From positions 1,529,145 to 1,593,144 of the forward strand of contig NZ_CP019332.1 of NCBI RefSeq assembly GCF_002163855.1: a DNA stretch of 64,000 nucleotides, written 5' to 3'. Below the pieces are notes generated by a model. The model was not told the origin of the DNA and did no database searches. It worked only from the letters and a program-made list of their open reading frames with translations. Origin of the DNA: Winogradskyella sp. PC-19. Lineage in GTDB: Bacteria; Bacteroidota; Bacteroidia; Flavobacteriales; Flavobacteriaceae. The position numbers were made by a program, and so were the translations under genes. Below are positions 50,665 to 59,300 of the stretch, piece by piece. The first letter of the stretch is position 1, and the number at the start of each line of letters is the position of its first letter.

Positions 50665-51543
50665 ATGAAACAATTATTAGCATTATTATTAATATTTACG
50701 ACTTCAATTGGCTTTGCGCAATCTAGGTTTGATAGTGTAGAAATAAAATCTGAAAAACTATCAGATAATGTTTATGTACTTTTTGGTGCTGGAGGAAATA
50801 TTGGAGTTTCTGTTGGTGAAGATGGTGTTTTTGTTATCGATGACCAATTTGCACCATTATCTGAAAAGATTTTAGCTGAAATTAAAAAATTAAGTGACAA
50901 ACCATTAAAGTTTTTGGTGAATACACATTGGCATGGCGATCATACTGGCGGAAACCTAAATATGACAAAAGCTGGCGCAACTATTATTGCTCATGATAAT
51001 GTAAAAGTACGGTTACTTAAGCCTAAACGCGATGGCAGTAATAATCCAAAAGAAGCCTTGCCAGTAATTACATTTAATGACAAATTAAGTATAACTATAA
51101 ATGATGAACCTGTTGCCGTTTTTCATGTTGCAAATGCGCACACAGATGGCGATGCATTATTATATTTCACTGGGAGTAATGTGTTGCATACTGGAGACAC
51201 CTACTTTAAAGGACGCTATCCTTTTATAGATTTAAATTCTGGTGGAAGTGTTAAAGGATATATCGAAGCTGCAAAACGTGGCTTGATGGTTATTGACGAA
51301 AACACAAAAATTATTCCTGGTCATGGAACGGTTTCTAATAAAGAAGAATACCAAGATTTTCTAAAAATGCTTGAAACTCTAGAAACAAATATTAGTAAAG
51401 CTATTGCTGATGGTAAAACAGAAGATGAAGTAAAAGCAGATACTTATTTAACTAAGACTTACGATGACTTAGGCTACGGTAGTGGCTTTATTAATAGTGA
51501 ACGCATAAGAACTACTTTTTATAAGAGTTTGAAAGACCAATAA
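50665..51543 (+). CDS. Secreted metallo-beta-lactamase-fold hydrolase
   Basis: 292 residues. Signal peptide (MKQLLALLLIFTTSIGFAQ). The metal site is complete: HxHxDH at His88, His90, Asp92 and His93 (NTHWHGDHTGGN), His159 (ANAHTDGD), and His220 in IIPGHG. 'NVLHTGDTYFKGRYPFIDLNSGG' is the usual fifth-strand region. The family includes lactamases, cyclases and lactonases; this one resembles the many periplasmic MBL-fold proteins of Bacteroidota, and the true substrate is unknown. A beta-lactamase role is possible but not supported by anything specific. The gene is divergent from ctaB. Confidence 0.88.
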   Translation: MKQLLALLLIFTTSIGFAQSRFDSVEIKSEKLSDNVYVLFGAGGNIGVSVGEDGVFVIDDQFAPLSEKILAEIKKLSDKPLKFLVNTHWHGDHTGGNLNMTKAGATIIAHDNVKVRLLKPKRDGSNNPKEALPVITFNDKLSITINDEPVAVFHVANAHTDGDALLYFTGSNVLHTGDTYFKGRYPFIDLNSGGSVKGYIEAAKRGLMVIDENTKIIPGHGTVSNKEEYQDFLKMLETLETNISKAIADGKTEDEVKADTYLTKTYDDLGYGSGFINSERIRTTFYKSLKDQ

Positions 51544-51551
51544 ATCCTGAA

Positions 51552-51656
51552 TGTCATTCTGAATTCAATGAAGAATCTCACTCAAGGCTATAAGATTTCT
51601 CCTCGCTCACTTCGGCAAGCTCGGTGAGTCGAATACTTCGCGCTGTCGAGATAACA
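51552..51656. repeat. Dispersed-repeat-like element with imperfect terminal inverted repeats
   Basis: About 105 bases in the gap between the MBL and remB-like genes, more GC-rich than its surroundings. The left end TGTCATTCTGA (51552-51562) and the complement of the right end, TGTTATCTCGA (51646-51656), agree at 8 of 11 positions. Inside are 'GAAGAATCTCACTC' and 'AGATTTCTCCTCGCTC', which can pair partly, and CTCAC...GTGAG. Sequences of the form 'TGTCATTCTGA...GAATCTCA' recur many times in Bacteroidota genomes, so this is probably one copy of such a noncoding repeat. Only one copy is in this window. Confidence 0.6.
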
Positions 51657-51664
51657 AATGTTTT

Positions 51665-53779
51665 CTAAAAATCATTATACCAATTGAACAAATCTGTACG
51701 GATGCCTAAATTAAACCAAGTGGTATTGGTACGGCTGGTTGTATTCGTTATTACTGTTGGGTCAAAATTACGGTAGTTGATATTTGCAAAAAGTCTAAGA
51801 TTACTCACTGGGTTAATTATATAACCTGCCATTAACTCACCATGAAAAACAGACGTTTTATTGCCTTGGCCAATCTCAATACCTGTATCCGAAGGTCTAT
51901 CATTTTCGTTTCCAAAAAGGTTTCCACCATAATACGCATTGTCTACACCATCATTGAAGCTAAACCCTCGTTGACCAAAAATTAATTTTGCATCTGCAAA
52001 CCAACGCTTGTAATTATAGCGACCTATTAACACCAGTTCTCTAAAGTTTGCGCCCCATAAATGTGCGAGTGGTTGATTGTTATGCGTGTAATTTAAAACC
52101 ACTGTATTATGCGAGTAAGTATATGGACGTACTTGGTTATATTCCGCCTGTAACAATAAGCCATCAATCCCAAAAGCATCAAAATATTTAGCACCAAGCT
52201 GAAAGCCAAATTTATTTTTCCAGCTTTTGTCTCCTCCAGTGACATCTGAAATTGAGAATTCATCTACCAAAAATTGTCCGTAGAGATTAACCTTATTATT
52301 CCATTTATATTTTGCCGAAAGACCCAAAATAGCATTACCAGCATCTTGTCCAGAATTAAATTCTGCCGCTCTTAAAAAGATAACTGGGTTGAGATAACTT
52401 GCCTCAAATCCACGGTCATTTTGGTTAGACCAGACCACAGATTCGAAAAAACCTAAGTTTAGGCGTTTAGAAACGTTCCAACTTAAATAGTGGTTAGCTA
52501 CATATTTAGTTAAAAAAGACCCATCAGGAAGCACCACTTGGTCACGTACATCTTTGTTCCACATCCAAGTACTCGTGTATTTTATTTTCCAAAATTTTAA
52601 ATTTGTTTTTAAAAATGTTGATGGACTCGCTACATCACTTTGAAATAATGAACGGTAGCCATCTCCTATAAAGTTGTTACCATACCCAAACTGAACATTT
52701 AAAAACTTAGCTGGCGTATAAGATAAATAGGCCTCAGCTACTGGATAATCATAACCATCTTCCTTAAAACGTTTTCCTATACCACGACCAGGTATTATAG
52801 CTGGATCTGGACCAAAGGCTTTTAAACTCTCAGCATATTCGTTAAAATATTGTGCAAATCGTCCTTGACTTTCGTAAAAAGAGGTTGTAAAATTAAATTT
52901 CTTACCAAGTCCAGCTTGTATAAAAATACCACGTGTATTATTGTAAGTTGAGCCACCTTCAGAATCGTCACCAACTTGTAAATCAAAAATTGGGTCAATA
53001 GTAAACCAGTAATTTTTACTTTGAACTTGCACTAAATGCTCGTCCCACAATTTACGTCCACCCCAAGTTTGGGCGTTTTTTGCTAAGCTTTCTTTTTCTG
53101 CTTTAAAATCATAATATGGAGAAACATCGTCATACAAAAATGGTTTTGCTGCTGTATGTGCATTGGTACCTATTGCATTCATGTTTCTATCGAAACGCGC
53201 ATAGTAAGTATGGGTAAACGGAATATTTAACTGACTACTATATTCGGCTTTATCGTAAGGTTTTAGTGAATTATTAATACTATCTATTTCGTTTGACACA
53301 ACTGCATTTAGGTCTTTATCCTTAACCTCCTTTTTCTTTTCTTTTGTAACCTCATCTTTTAAATCCATTTCTGATGGACTTAATAAAGGAATATTAATCT
53401 TAGTAGAATATTGTACGTATGTTGGCTTACCATCATACATTGCGGGCGAGACTTTAGGCAGTGTATTAAAAACACGTTGTGTTTCAGTTTTTAGTTCTTC
53501 ATATGCCGCATCTACAAAAATGATTTGAAATTGGCCTTCTTTATCCACTTCGAATAAAAGTTTGACTTCACCTTTATAATTTTCAGTTTTTAAATTTTCA
53601 GGGATTTTAAATTTTTCAAAAATGAAACTGTGTAACTGAAACCGAAAACACTCTTTTAAATCTTCAAAAGGTTTTGTTTCACATCCTGGGAAAACTGGTG
53701 ATTTTTGGTAATTGATTTCGGTTTGAGAAAACCCTTTAAAACTGAATAAAAAAACAACTAAAACGAATATATATTTCAT
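51665..53779 (-). CDS. remB: RemB-like outer-membrane gliding protein with an N-terminal TonB-C-like module
   Basis: 704 residues. Signal peptide (MKYIFVLVVFLFSFKGFSQ). Residues 22-135 resemble the TonB C-terminal domain of the two neighbouring genes: 'SPVFPGCETKPFEDLKECFRF...LLFEVDKEGQFQIIFVDA...TQRVFNTLPKVSPA...STKINIPL'. A linker rich in K, E and D follows (about 135-170). The rest (about 185-704) is an outer-membrane beta-barrel with many aromatic strands ('YWFTIDPIFDLQVGDDSEGG', 'VQFGYGNNFIGDGYRSLF', 'FNLGIRTDLFNWYNDF'). In F. johnsoniae remB lies a few genes from sprA, as I recall, and this order agrees. It is likely an outer-membrane protein linked to gliding; mechanism unknown. Confidence 0.72.
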   Translation of the reverse strand: MKYIFVLVVFLFSFKGFSQTEINYQKSPVFPGCETKPFEDLKECFRFQLHSFIFEKFKIPENLKTENYKGEVKLLFEVDKEGQFQIIFVDAAYEELKTETQRVFNTLPKVSPAMYDGKPTYVQYSTKINIPLLSPSEMDLKDEVTKEKKKEVKDKDLNAVVSNEIDSINNSLKPYDKAEYSSQLNIPFTHTYYARFDRNMNAIGTNAHTAAKPFLYDDVSPYYDFKAEKESLAKNAQTWGGRKLWDEHLVQVQSKNYWFTIDPIFDLQVGDDSEGGSTYNNTRGIFIQAGLGKKFNFTTSFYESQGRFAQYFNEYAESLKAFGPDPAIIPGRGIGKRFKEDGYDYPVAEAYLSYTPAKFLNVQFGYGNNFIGDGYRSLFQSDVASPSTFLKTNLKFWKIKYTSTWMWNKDVRDQVVLPDGSFLTKYVANHYLSWNVSKRLNLGFFESVVWSNQNDRGFEASYLNPVIFLRAAEFNSGQDAGNAILGLSAKYKWNNKVNLYGQFLVDEFSISDVTGGDKSWKNKFGFQLGAKYFDAFGIDGLLLQAEYNQVRPYTYSHNTVVLNYTHNNQPLAHLWGANFRELVLIGRYNYKRWFADAKLIFGQRGFSFNDGVDNAYYGGNLFGNENDRPSDTGIEIGQGNKTSVFHGELMAGYIINPVSNLRLFANINYRNFDPTVITNTTSRTNTTWFNLGIRTDLFNWYNDF

Positions 53780-53841
53780 AGGTGTGATGCCGTAATTTAC
53801 AATCGAAAGATACTATTTTTTTAATGGGACATAAAAAACAA

Positions 53842-53867
53842 AAACCGCTATTTTTCAATAACGGTTT
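53842..53867 (-). terminator. Probable terminator after the second tonB gene
   Basis: AAACCGCTATT (53842-53852) and AATAACGGTTT (53857-53867) pair over 11 bases with one mismatch around a 4-base loop. It lies 25 bases past the stop of the tonB gene at 53893. On the minus strand it is followed by TTTGTTTTTTATG, a T-rich tract. Confidence 0.7.
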
Positions 53868-53892
53868 ACTGCTCGATTTATGATGGATGAAA

Positions 53893-54678
53893 TTAATTTT
53901 CTACTTTAAACGTAATTGGTAAAGTGTACAAAACATTAACAGGTGTTGTTCCCATTTTACCTGGTTCCATTTTCGGGATTTTGTTTGCCACCTTTAAAGC
54001 TTCTTTTTCTAGTTTTGGATGTGGTGCTCTTGTTTGAATATCTGTAATGTTTCCTGCTTTATCTACTTTAAAGTTTACGTAGATTCGTTGTACTCCTGAT
54101 AGACCATATTCGCTTGCTATACCTGAATTAAATTTACGCTTAACGAGTCGATTCATTTTTTCGTTAAGACATTTCTTGCGTTCTGAATTTAACTCATACT
54201 TTTCGCATCCTGGAAAGATTGGTACGAACTCGACATTTATGATATTAAAATCTTCAATTGGTTCTTCAATAGTTGTTAAAGCATCAGGATTAACAAGTTT
54301 GTCTGTAGTCAAAGGTTCATCTGGAGTAAGTATTTTTTCTTCAGCTTTATCGAAATCATTCTTTTCTTCGGTAAAAGTGTCTTTGAGTTCTTTACTAGGT
54401 GCTTTACTGATTTCCTTTTTAACTTCTGGTTTGTACTCTTTGACATCGACCATAGCAACTTCAATAACCTGATCTGTTGGCTTATCGTACTCGACTACAA
54501 TTGTTTTACTCTCAAACTCCATTTCAAAAAGGGCAAATGTCCCTAGTAAACACAGGATTAACCCAATTTGAAAATAAAGTGTAGAGTTTTTTTGTAAATT
54601 AACCTCGTGCTTTTGAGATTTTCTCACTTCAATACCGCTCTGACCAGCGCTATTGATGTTTTGACTTTGTTTTTTCAT
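53893..54678 (-). CDS. Energy transducer TonB (second copy)
   Basis: 261 residues. The N-terminal cytoplasmic part (1-32) is rich in K, Q and S, followed by one membrane helix (about 34-50, 'YFQIGLILCLLGTFALFEM'). A charged P/K/E/D-rich periplasmic linker (about 60-145) leads to the TonB C-terminal domain (about 145-261): 'VPIFPGCEKYELNSERKKCLNEKMNRLV', 'SGVQRIYVNFKVDKAGNITDIQTRAPHPKLEKEALKVANKIPKMEPGK' and 'LPITFKVEN'. It couples the inner-membrane proton force to outer-membrane transporters. It is closely related to the next tonB but has no polyproline tract. Confidence 0.9.
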   Translation of the reverse strand: MKKQSQNINSAGQSGIEVRKSQKHEVNLQKNSTLYFQIGLILCLLGTFALFEMEFESKTIVVEYDKPTDQVIEVAMVDVKEYKPEVKKEISKAPSKELKDTFTEEKNDFDKAEEKILTPDEPLTTDKLVNPDALTTIEEPIEDFNIINVEFVPIFPGCEKYELNSERKKCLNEKMNRLVKRKFNSGIASEYGLSGVQRIYVNFKVDKAGNITDIQTRAPHPKLEKEALKVANKIPKMEPGKMGTTPVNVLYTLPITFKVEN

Positions 54679-54736
54679 AATATATGATAATTAAAATGTT
54701 AATATTATGTCAAAGTCACAAATAGCATACCAAAAC

Positions 54737-54772
54737 AAAAATCCCGTCCAATTAATTTTGAACGGGATTTTT
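54737..54772 (-). terminator. Terminator between the two tonB genes
   Basis: AAAAATCCCGT (54737-54747) and ACGGGATTTTT (54762-54772) form an 11-base perfect stem around a 14-base loop. It lies 21 bases past the stop of the tonB gene at 54794. Confidence 0.85.
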
Positions 54773-54793
54773 AATATTTAGAAATATGTTTCT

Positions 54794-55519
54794 TTAGTCT
54801 TGTACTTGGAAAAGTATTGGTAAAGAATAAGGTACAGTTACAGCCTTACCTCTTTGCTTACCTGGTTGCATTTTTGGTAACAACCCAATAACACGTTTTG
54901 CTTCTTTTTCTAATCCTGGATGTGGTGCTCTTGCTCCAACATTTACAATTCTACCAGTCTTATCAATTTTAAAGAATACACTAATACGTTGTCTACCTGA
55001 TAAACCTAAATCACTTGCTAAATCAGTATTAAATTTTTTGTTTACAAATTTTGCAACTTTTTCAGACATACATTTTTTCTTAGCAGCGTTTCCTTTTTTT
55101 CTTTCACATCCAGGAAAAACAGGCACGTTTTCAATTACTGCAAATGGTACTTCAATATCCTCTTCTACCTCTTCTACTTCTACTTCCTCAACTTCAACGA
55201 TTTCTGCATCTTGTTCAGTTTCTGTAGATTCGATTACAGTTTCTTCTACTTCTTCTTCATCCTCTACTACCTCAATTTCTACTGGAGCAACTGGCGGCGG
55301 TGGTGGCGGTGGTGGTGGTGTAACAATCTGTTCTGTGATTGGTACTTCCTCTTCTAGCTCATCGTCTAGATTAAGACCATCTAAAGCAATATCACTTTTA
55401 TCATAACTCTTGTAGTTAATAGCTAAATTTGTAACTAATAACATTAATACTAAACCAACAGCGAAGAAAAGTGAGCTGTTACGACTGACGTCTGATTTTG
55501 GATTCTTTTTAGGTTCCAT
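54794..55519 (-). CDS. Energy transducer TonB (first copy, polyproline and acidic linker)
   Basis: 241 residues. Membrane helix at about 15-33 ('SSLFFAVGLVLMLLVTNLAIN'), then nine consecutive prolines (about 68-76) and a long acidic segment ('EIEVVEDEEEVEETVIESTE', then repeated VEEVEVEEVEED). The TonB C-terminal domain follows (about 125-241): 'NVPVFPGCERKKGNAAKKKCMSEKVAKFV', 'SGRQRISVFFKIDKTGRIVNVGARAPHPGLEKEA' and 'VPYSLPILFQVQD'. The linker is acidic where classical TonB is lysine- and proline-rich, which could change how it spans the periplasm. It lies between vanZ-like and the second tonB, with a terminator after it. Confidence 0.92.
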   Translation of the reverse strand: MEPKKNPKSDVSRNSSLFFAVGLVLMLLVTNLAINYKSYDKSDIALDGLNLDDELEEEVPITEQIVTPPPPPPPPPVAPVEIEVVEDEEEVEETVIESTETEQDAEIVEVEEVEVEEVEEDIEVPFAVIENVPVFPGCERKKGNAAKKKCMSEKVAKFVNKKFNTDLASDLGLSGRQRISVFFKIDKTGRIVNVGARAPHPGLEKEAKRVIGLLPKMQPGKQRGKAVTVPYSLPILFQVQD

Positions 55520-55578
55520 AATTTTTTGAATTGTAAGTTGCTAATTTAATTAAATATTCCTTAAAAAAACAAAGGATA

Positions 55579-55977
55579 TTAAGATTTTAACTTAAGTTTT
55601 CTAACGTAATAAACCACAACAATTGTACCAACTAATACACCGATACAATTAGCAACCAAATCTAAGATGTCGTAATTACGCAATGGATTGATTGCTTCTT
55701 GAACTAATTCAAGAATAATTCCGAAGATGAGTGTCGCAATAAAACTATAAAGAATTGCATTTTTTGTATTGAATAATAAGGCGTAATAACCCCATAAAAC
55801 TGAAAGCCCGAGATAGGCTACAAAATGTAAAATCTTATCCTGAAATTTGATATTTGTTTCTGGAAGAACTGCGTCTGCATCTCCCAAACTAAAATACAAT
55901 AAAACTATTGTATAAGTAAGAGCAACAAAAAGACAGACTTTTCTGTTCTTAAGCACCAATAAGGGCTTTGTAATCAT
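55579..55977 (-). CDS. VanZ-family membrane protein
   Basis: 132 residues with four membrane helices. '[23 protein letters not shown]', '[18 protein letters not shown]', '[33 protein letters not shown]' match the VanZ-like family: K-x2-H near 50, then E-x2-Q and the R-x2-D-x-x-D segment. The family is named for teicoplanin resistance VanZ, but most chromosomal members have no proven role. The open frame starts inside gcvH (29-base overlap); an in-frame TTG at 55959 or GTG at 55956 are later options that shorten the overlap. It is likely co-transcribed with gcvH. Confidence 0.85.
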   Translation of the reverse strand: MITKPLLVLKNRKVCLFVALTYTIVLLYFSLGDADAVLPETNIKFQDKILHFVAYLGLSVLWGYYALLFNTKNAILYSFIATLIFGIILELVQEAINPLRNYDILDLVANCIGVLVGTIVVVYYVRKLKLKS

Positions 55978-56329
55978 CCGCAGACATTAAACCATCTAAT
56001 TGACTTTCATCAGAAAATTTAAGCTTAATCATCCAACCAGCACCATAAGGGTCTGAATTAACCAGTTCTGGTTCGTCCTCTAAGGTCTCGTTAAATTCTG
56101 TTATTTCACCACTTAGAGGTAAAAACAAGTCTGAAACTGTTTTGACAGCTTCAACCGTACCAAAAACTTCTTCTATATCTAATGTTTCGTCAAGAGTTTC
56201 GACTTCTACGTAAACGATATCTCCAAGTTCGCCTTGTGCAAAATCAGTAATACCAACTGTTGCTGTATCACCTTCAACTTTAACCCACTCGTGGTCTTTT
56301 GTATATTTTAACTCTGCTGGAATGTTCAT
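55949..56329 (-). CDS. gcvH: Glycine cleavage system H protein
   Basis: 126 residues. '[34 protein letters not shown]' and the lipoylation site '[21 protein letters not shown]', with Lys in ESVKA/EAVKT context at about 63, are standard. It shuttles the methylamine intermediate of glycine cleavage and also carries lipoyl groups for transfer. The other gcv genes are not in this window; in Flavobacteriia gcvH usually lies alone beside sprA, as here. A good promoter box lies upstream, overlapping the end of sprA. Confidence 0.97.
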   Translation of the reverse strand: MNIPAELKYTKDHEWVKVEGDTATVGITDFAQGELGDIVYVEVETLDETLDIEEVFGTVEAVKTVSDLFLPLSGEITEFNETLEDEPELVNSDPYGAGWMIKLKFSDESQLDGLMSADDYKALIGA

Positions 56330-56356
56330 GGTACTATTTTAGTTTTATTAGCTCAA

Positions 56357-56388
56357 CAAATGTAATTTTTTAAACAATGATTTTCAAA
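56357..56388 (-). promoter_or_regulatory. Predicted gcvH promoter
   Basis: The minus strand reads TACATTTG (-7 box, 56364-56357), an exact TAnnTTTG match, with TTTTG (56388-56384) as -33 element 20 bases upstream. The -33 element lies just beyond the sprA stop (56390-56392). Confidence 0.65.
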
Positions 56389-56389
56389 A

Positions 56390-59300
56390 TTAATTTCCGA
56401 AATTATATCTTAATGTAAAGCCTGATCTAATTGATGTTTGTGGAAATGATGTCGAAATCGCAAAATCTGAGAACGAATAATCAAAGAAGAAAATACCTGT
56501 TAGGTTTCTATTTAGCGCATACTCTGCATTAAGTTTCGCTCCCCAAATCGTCTGTCCTGCTGTAATTTGATTGTTTTCTAAATCTAAGTATCTAATAATA
56601 GTAAGGTTATCTCTAACGTTAGCATCTAGGGATAAGTTAAGGTCACTGTTAACATTACCTCCTCGGTTTCCTCCTAGTTTCTTGAAAAGTCTTACGTTTT
56701 TAATTCTATAACCTAATCCTAAAGTATACTCCTTACTTTGTTCTTCAGTCATTAGATTATTATCAAAACTCAATAATAGCAAACGACTTGTTCTAACCTC
56801 TGCAGTGACTTGTAAAGAGTTTTTCATTGTTGCCTCGATACGAATTAATGGACTAAATGATTCTTCAAGATTAATACTACTAAATAAAGTCTCGTTTTTA
56901 AAGTTTCCGCCTTGGTCTATTTCGCTAGGATTCTGAGGGTCAAAATCTAAATTTGTTCTAAACTGGTTAATACTGTAAGTCGAACGATAACCGTGTTGTA
57001 AAGAAAAACGTTTAAAGTTTTTTCTAAACCACGGCAACTTCATTAATCCTGTATATTTTAATTGCCAGTTAGGAATTGGTACATCTCTAAAAGCACCTAG
57101 ACTTACTTTCTCTGGGTTTGACCCTTGATATGCCGATAAAAATGCTGGTAACAACACCTTTTGGTTATTCTTACCAAAACCTACAGGAAAACCTTCGGCA
57201 TCTGTTGGAAAAGTTGAGTTACCATAGAAATCCCTAGCAAGCCTGTTTGCGACAACTAATCTGTTGGCTCTAAAAGCATCAAAAGCTGCAGAGTTGTCAG
57301 CATCACTTTTACCGAATGCCGTACCTATTAATGTCGTTGAGATATTAAAGTTTCCAAATGAATTTGGAGTCAATGGATTATAATCTAGTTCACCATCTCC
57401 ATCTATATCTTCTACTATAAAGTTTTCAGCAAAATTTTCTTGATAATTTCTAGAACCGATTAAATCAATTTTCAAGTCTTTTAAAGGTTCCAAATTAGCT
57501 GTATAATCTAATCGTTTATCAGTGTTTGTAGTGTACTGCTGGTTAAACTCTGGAAAAAGTGTTAACCAACCATTACGCGCTACGGTTTGTCTAATATCTC
57601 TTTGGCTACCAAATGTAAAGCCTAATGTTGGCTTTACGGTACCTAAAAATCCTGGTGTATTAATATAGCCTGGTAAATAGGTACCATTATTTTCAGTATA
57701 ATTAATTCCAACACGTTTTACCATTGTTATAATGTCTAAAAAGGCATTACCGATCTTTTTTCCAGTGCTTTTCTTTTTAGGTGAATTTTGGGCATTATTT
57801 GATCGACTACCATCCGGATTTCTTCTTGATGATGTGTTACGTCTCGTATTGCTTGCTTTTTTAATACCAAGTTCTTTGTACAACGATTCCATATTTAATG
57901 TTGTATTAAGAGTATGCGTATTAGAATTCTGAATTGAATTACCTAAGTTGAAATTTGTAAAAGTTCCATTCGGATTCTCGAACGGAAAATCTAAATTTAA
58001 ATCAGAACCTTTTTGCCATCTAAAATCACTATTGTATGTATATGTCGATTGTAAGAAACTAAGAATAGGAATCTTGTTTAGTGGCAACTCATAGTTTACT
58101 AATATCTGTTGATTTTGAATATTGGGGTCACCTACATCAAAGAGACCATCCCAAATATCTAGTTCAGGATCTTGTCTCCCATTAATACGATCATCTATAA
58201 AATAGTTTCGTACAATATTGTTATTACTTGCTGTAAAATTAACACTCAAAGCATCTGTTAGATTATAATTTACAGCGTACTGAAAATCGAAAGTATAGTT
58301 ACGTCTAAAAACTTCTTCTATACCAATATTGTTTCCTGCAAGTGCAACTTCTCTGAATTTTTGACTATTAAAATCTCTATTAATATCTGTATTGATTGAA
58401 AAGTTAGTAGGTAATAGATTTACATTAAAATCTTTTAAAATTTTCCAATATCTACCAGTAAAAAGAGAATCGTTCTTCTTGAAAGGCTCAATCTTCTTTG
58501 GATTAAAAGCGTAATTATAGTTAACACCTGCTCTAATATTTTGCTGAAGCGCTCTTTCAATTTCAAAATCTCGGCTTTCAATTTTATTATTAGAATAATT
58601 AAATGTTAAGTTTTCGACATCATAAAAACGCTTAGGTTTTTCGGTATTGGTGCGCTGCTTTTTTACACCTATAAAGTTTATACTACGACGTTTGGTGTAC
58701 GTTTCCGACTGACGCTCTATTTGTTCGGCTTCTTCGGCAGTTGCAGCAGCCTCGACACGAGACTCTAATGTTAAATCATTATAAAATGCATCAAACTGTG
58801 GTGTAATTAACTCTTCACTATGTGTATAACTCAATGGTAAATTAATACCCCATTTGTTTGGTAATAATTGTCCTAACTTAACATTTGTTACTACATCAAA
58901 TCCAATAACATCTTCACGACTTCTTTCGTTAGGGTTTTGCTCTAATCCACCGAAACCTATTGTACTTCTCTTTCCTGAAGCACTTACTGTTGCAAAATCT
59001 GCAAAGTTAGTATCCATTGACATTACAGCAGCCCAACCACCTTCATTTTCTAAATCAGACATACGAAGCTCATTAAACCAAACCTCTCCACAAACAGGTG
59101 TTCTGTTTAGTCCAGAGTGTTTAAGACCTACCATTAAAACTCTTACATTACCAAAATTAGGATTACCTTTTATAGCAACACGCTTATTTGCAATTCCTCC
59201 AGCTGGAAATTCTGCTACGGGTGCCGCACTTAATTGGTTATCAATAACGTCGTAATATGTTGGGTCTTGATTTGCTAATGTTTGCGCAGAAATACCTCTA

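Noticed and set aside
50665-51543. Acquired beta-lactamase resistance gene
   Set aside because: The MBL fold is clear, but no resistance-specific feature, mobile element or cassette context is visible; base composition matches the neighbours.
55038-55406. Plus-strand frame of 122 codons rich in Ser, Thr and Gly opposite tonB
   Set aside because: It mirrors the acidic and polyproline linker of tonB; codon use and composition are those of an antisense frame.
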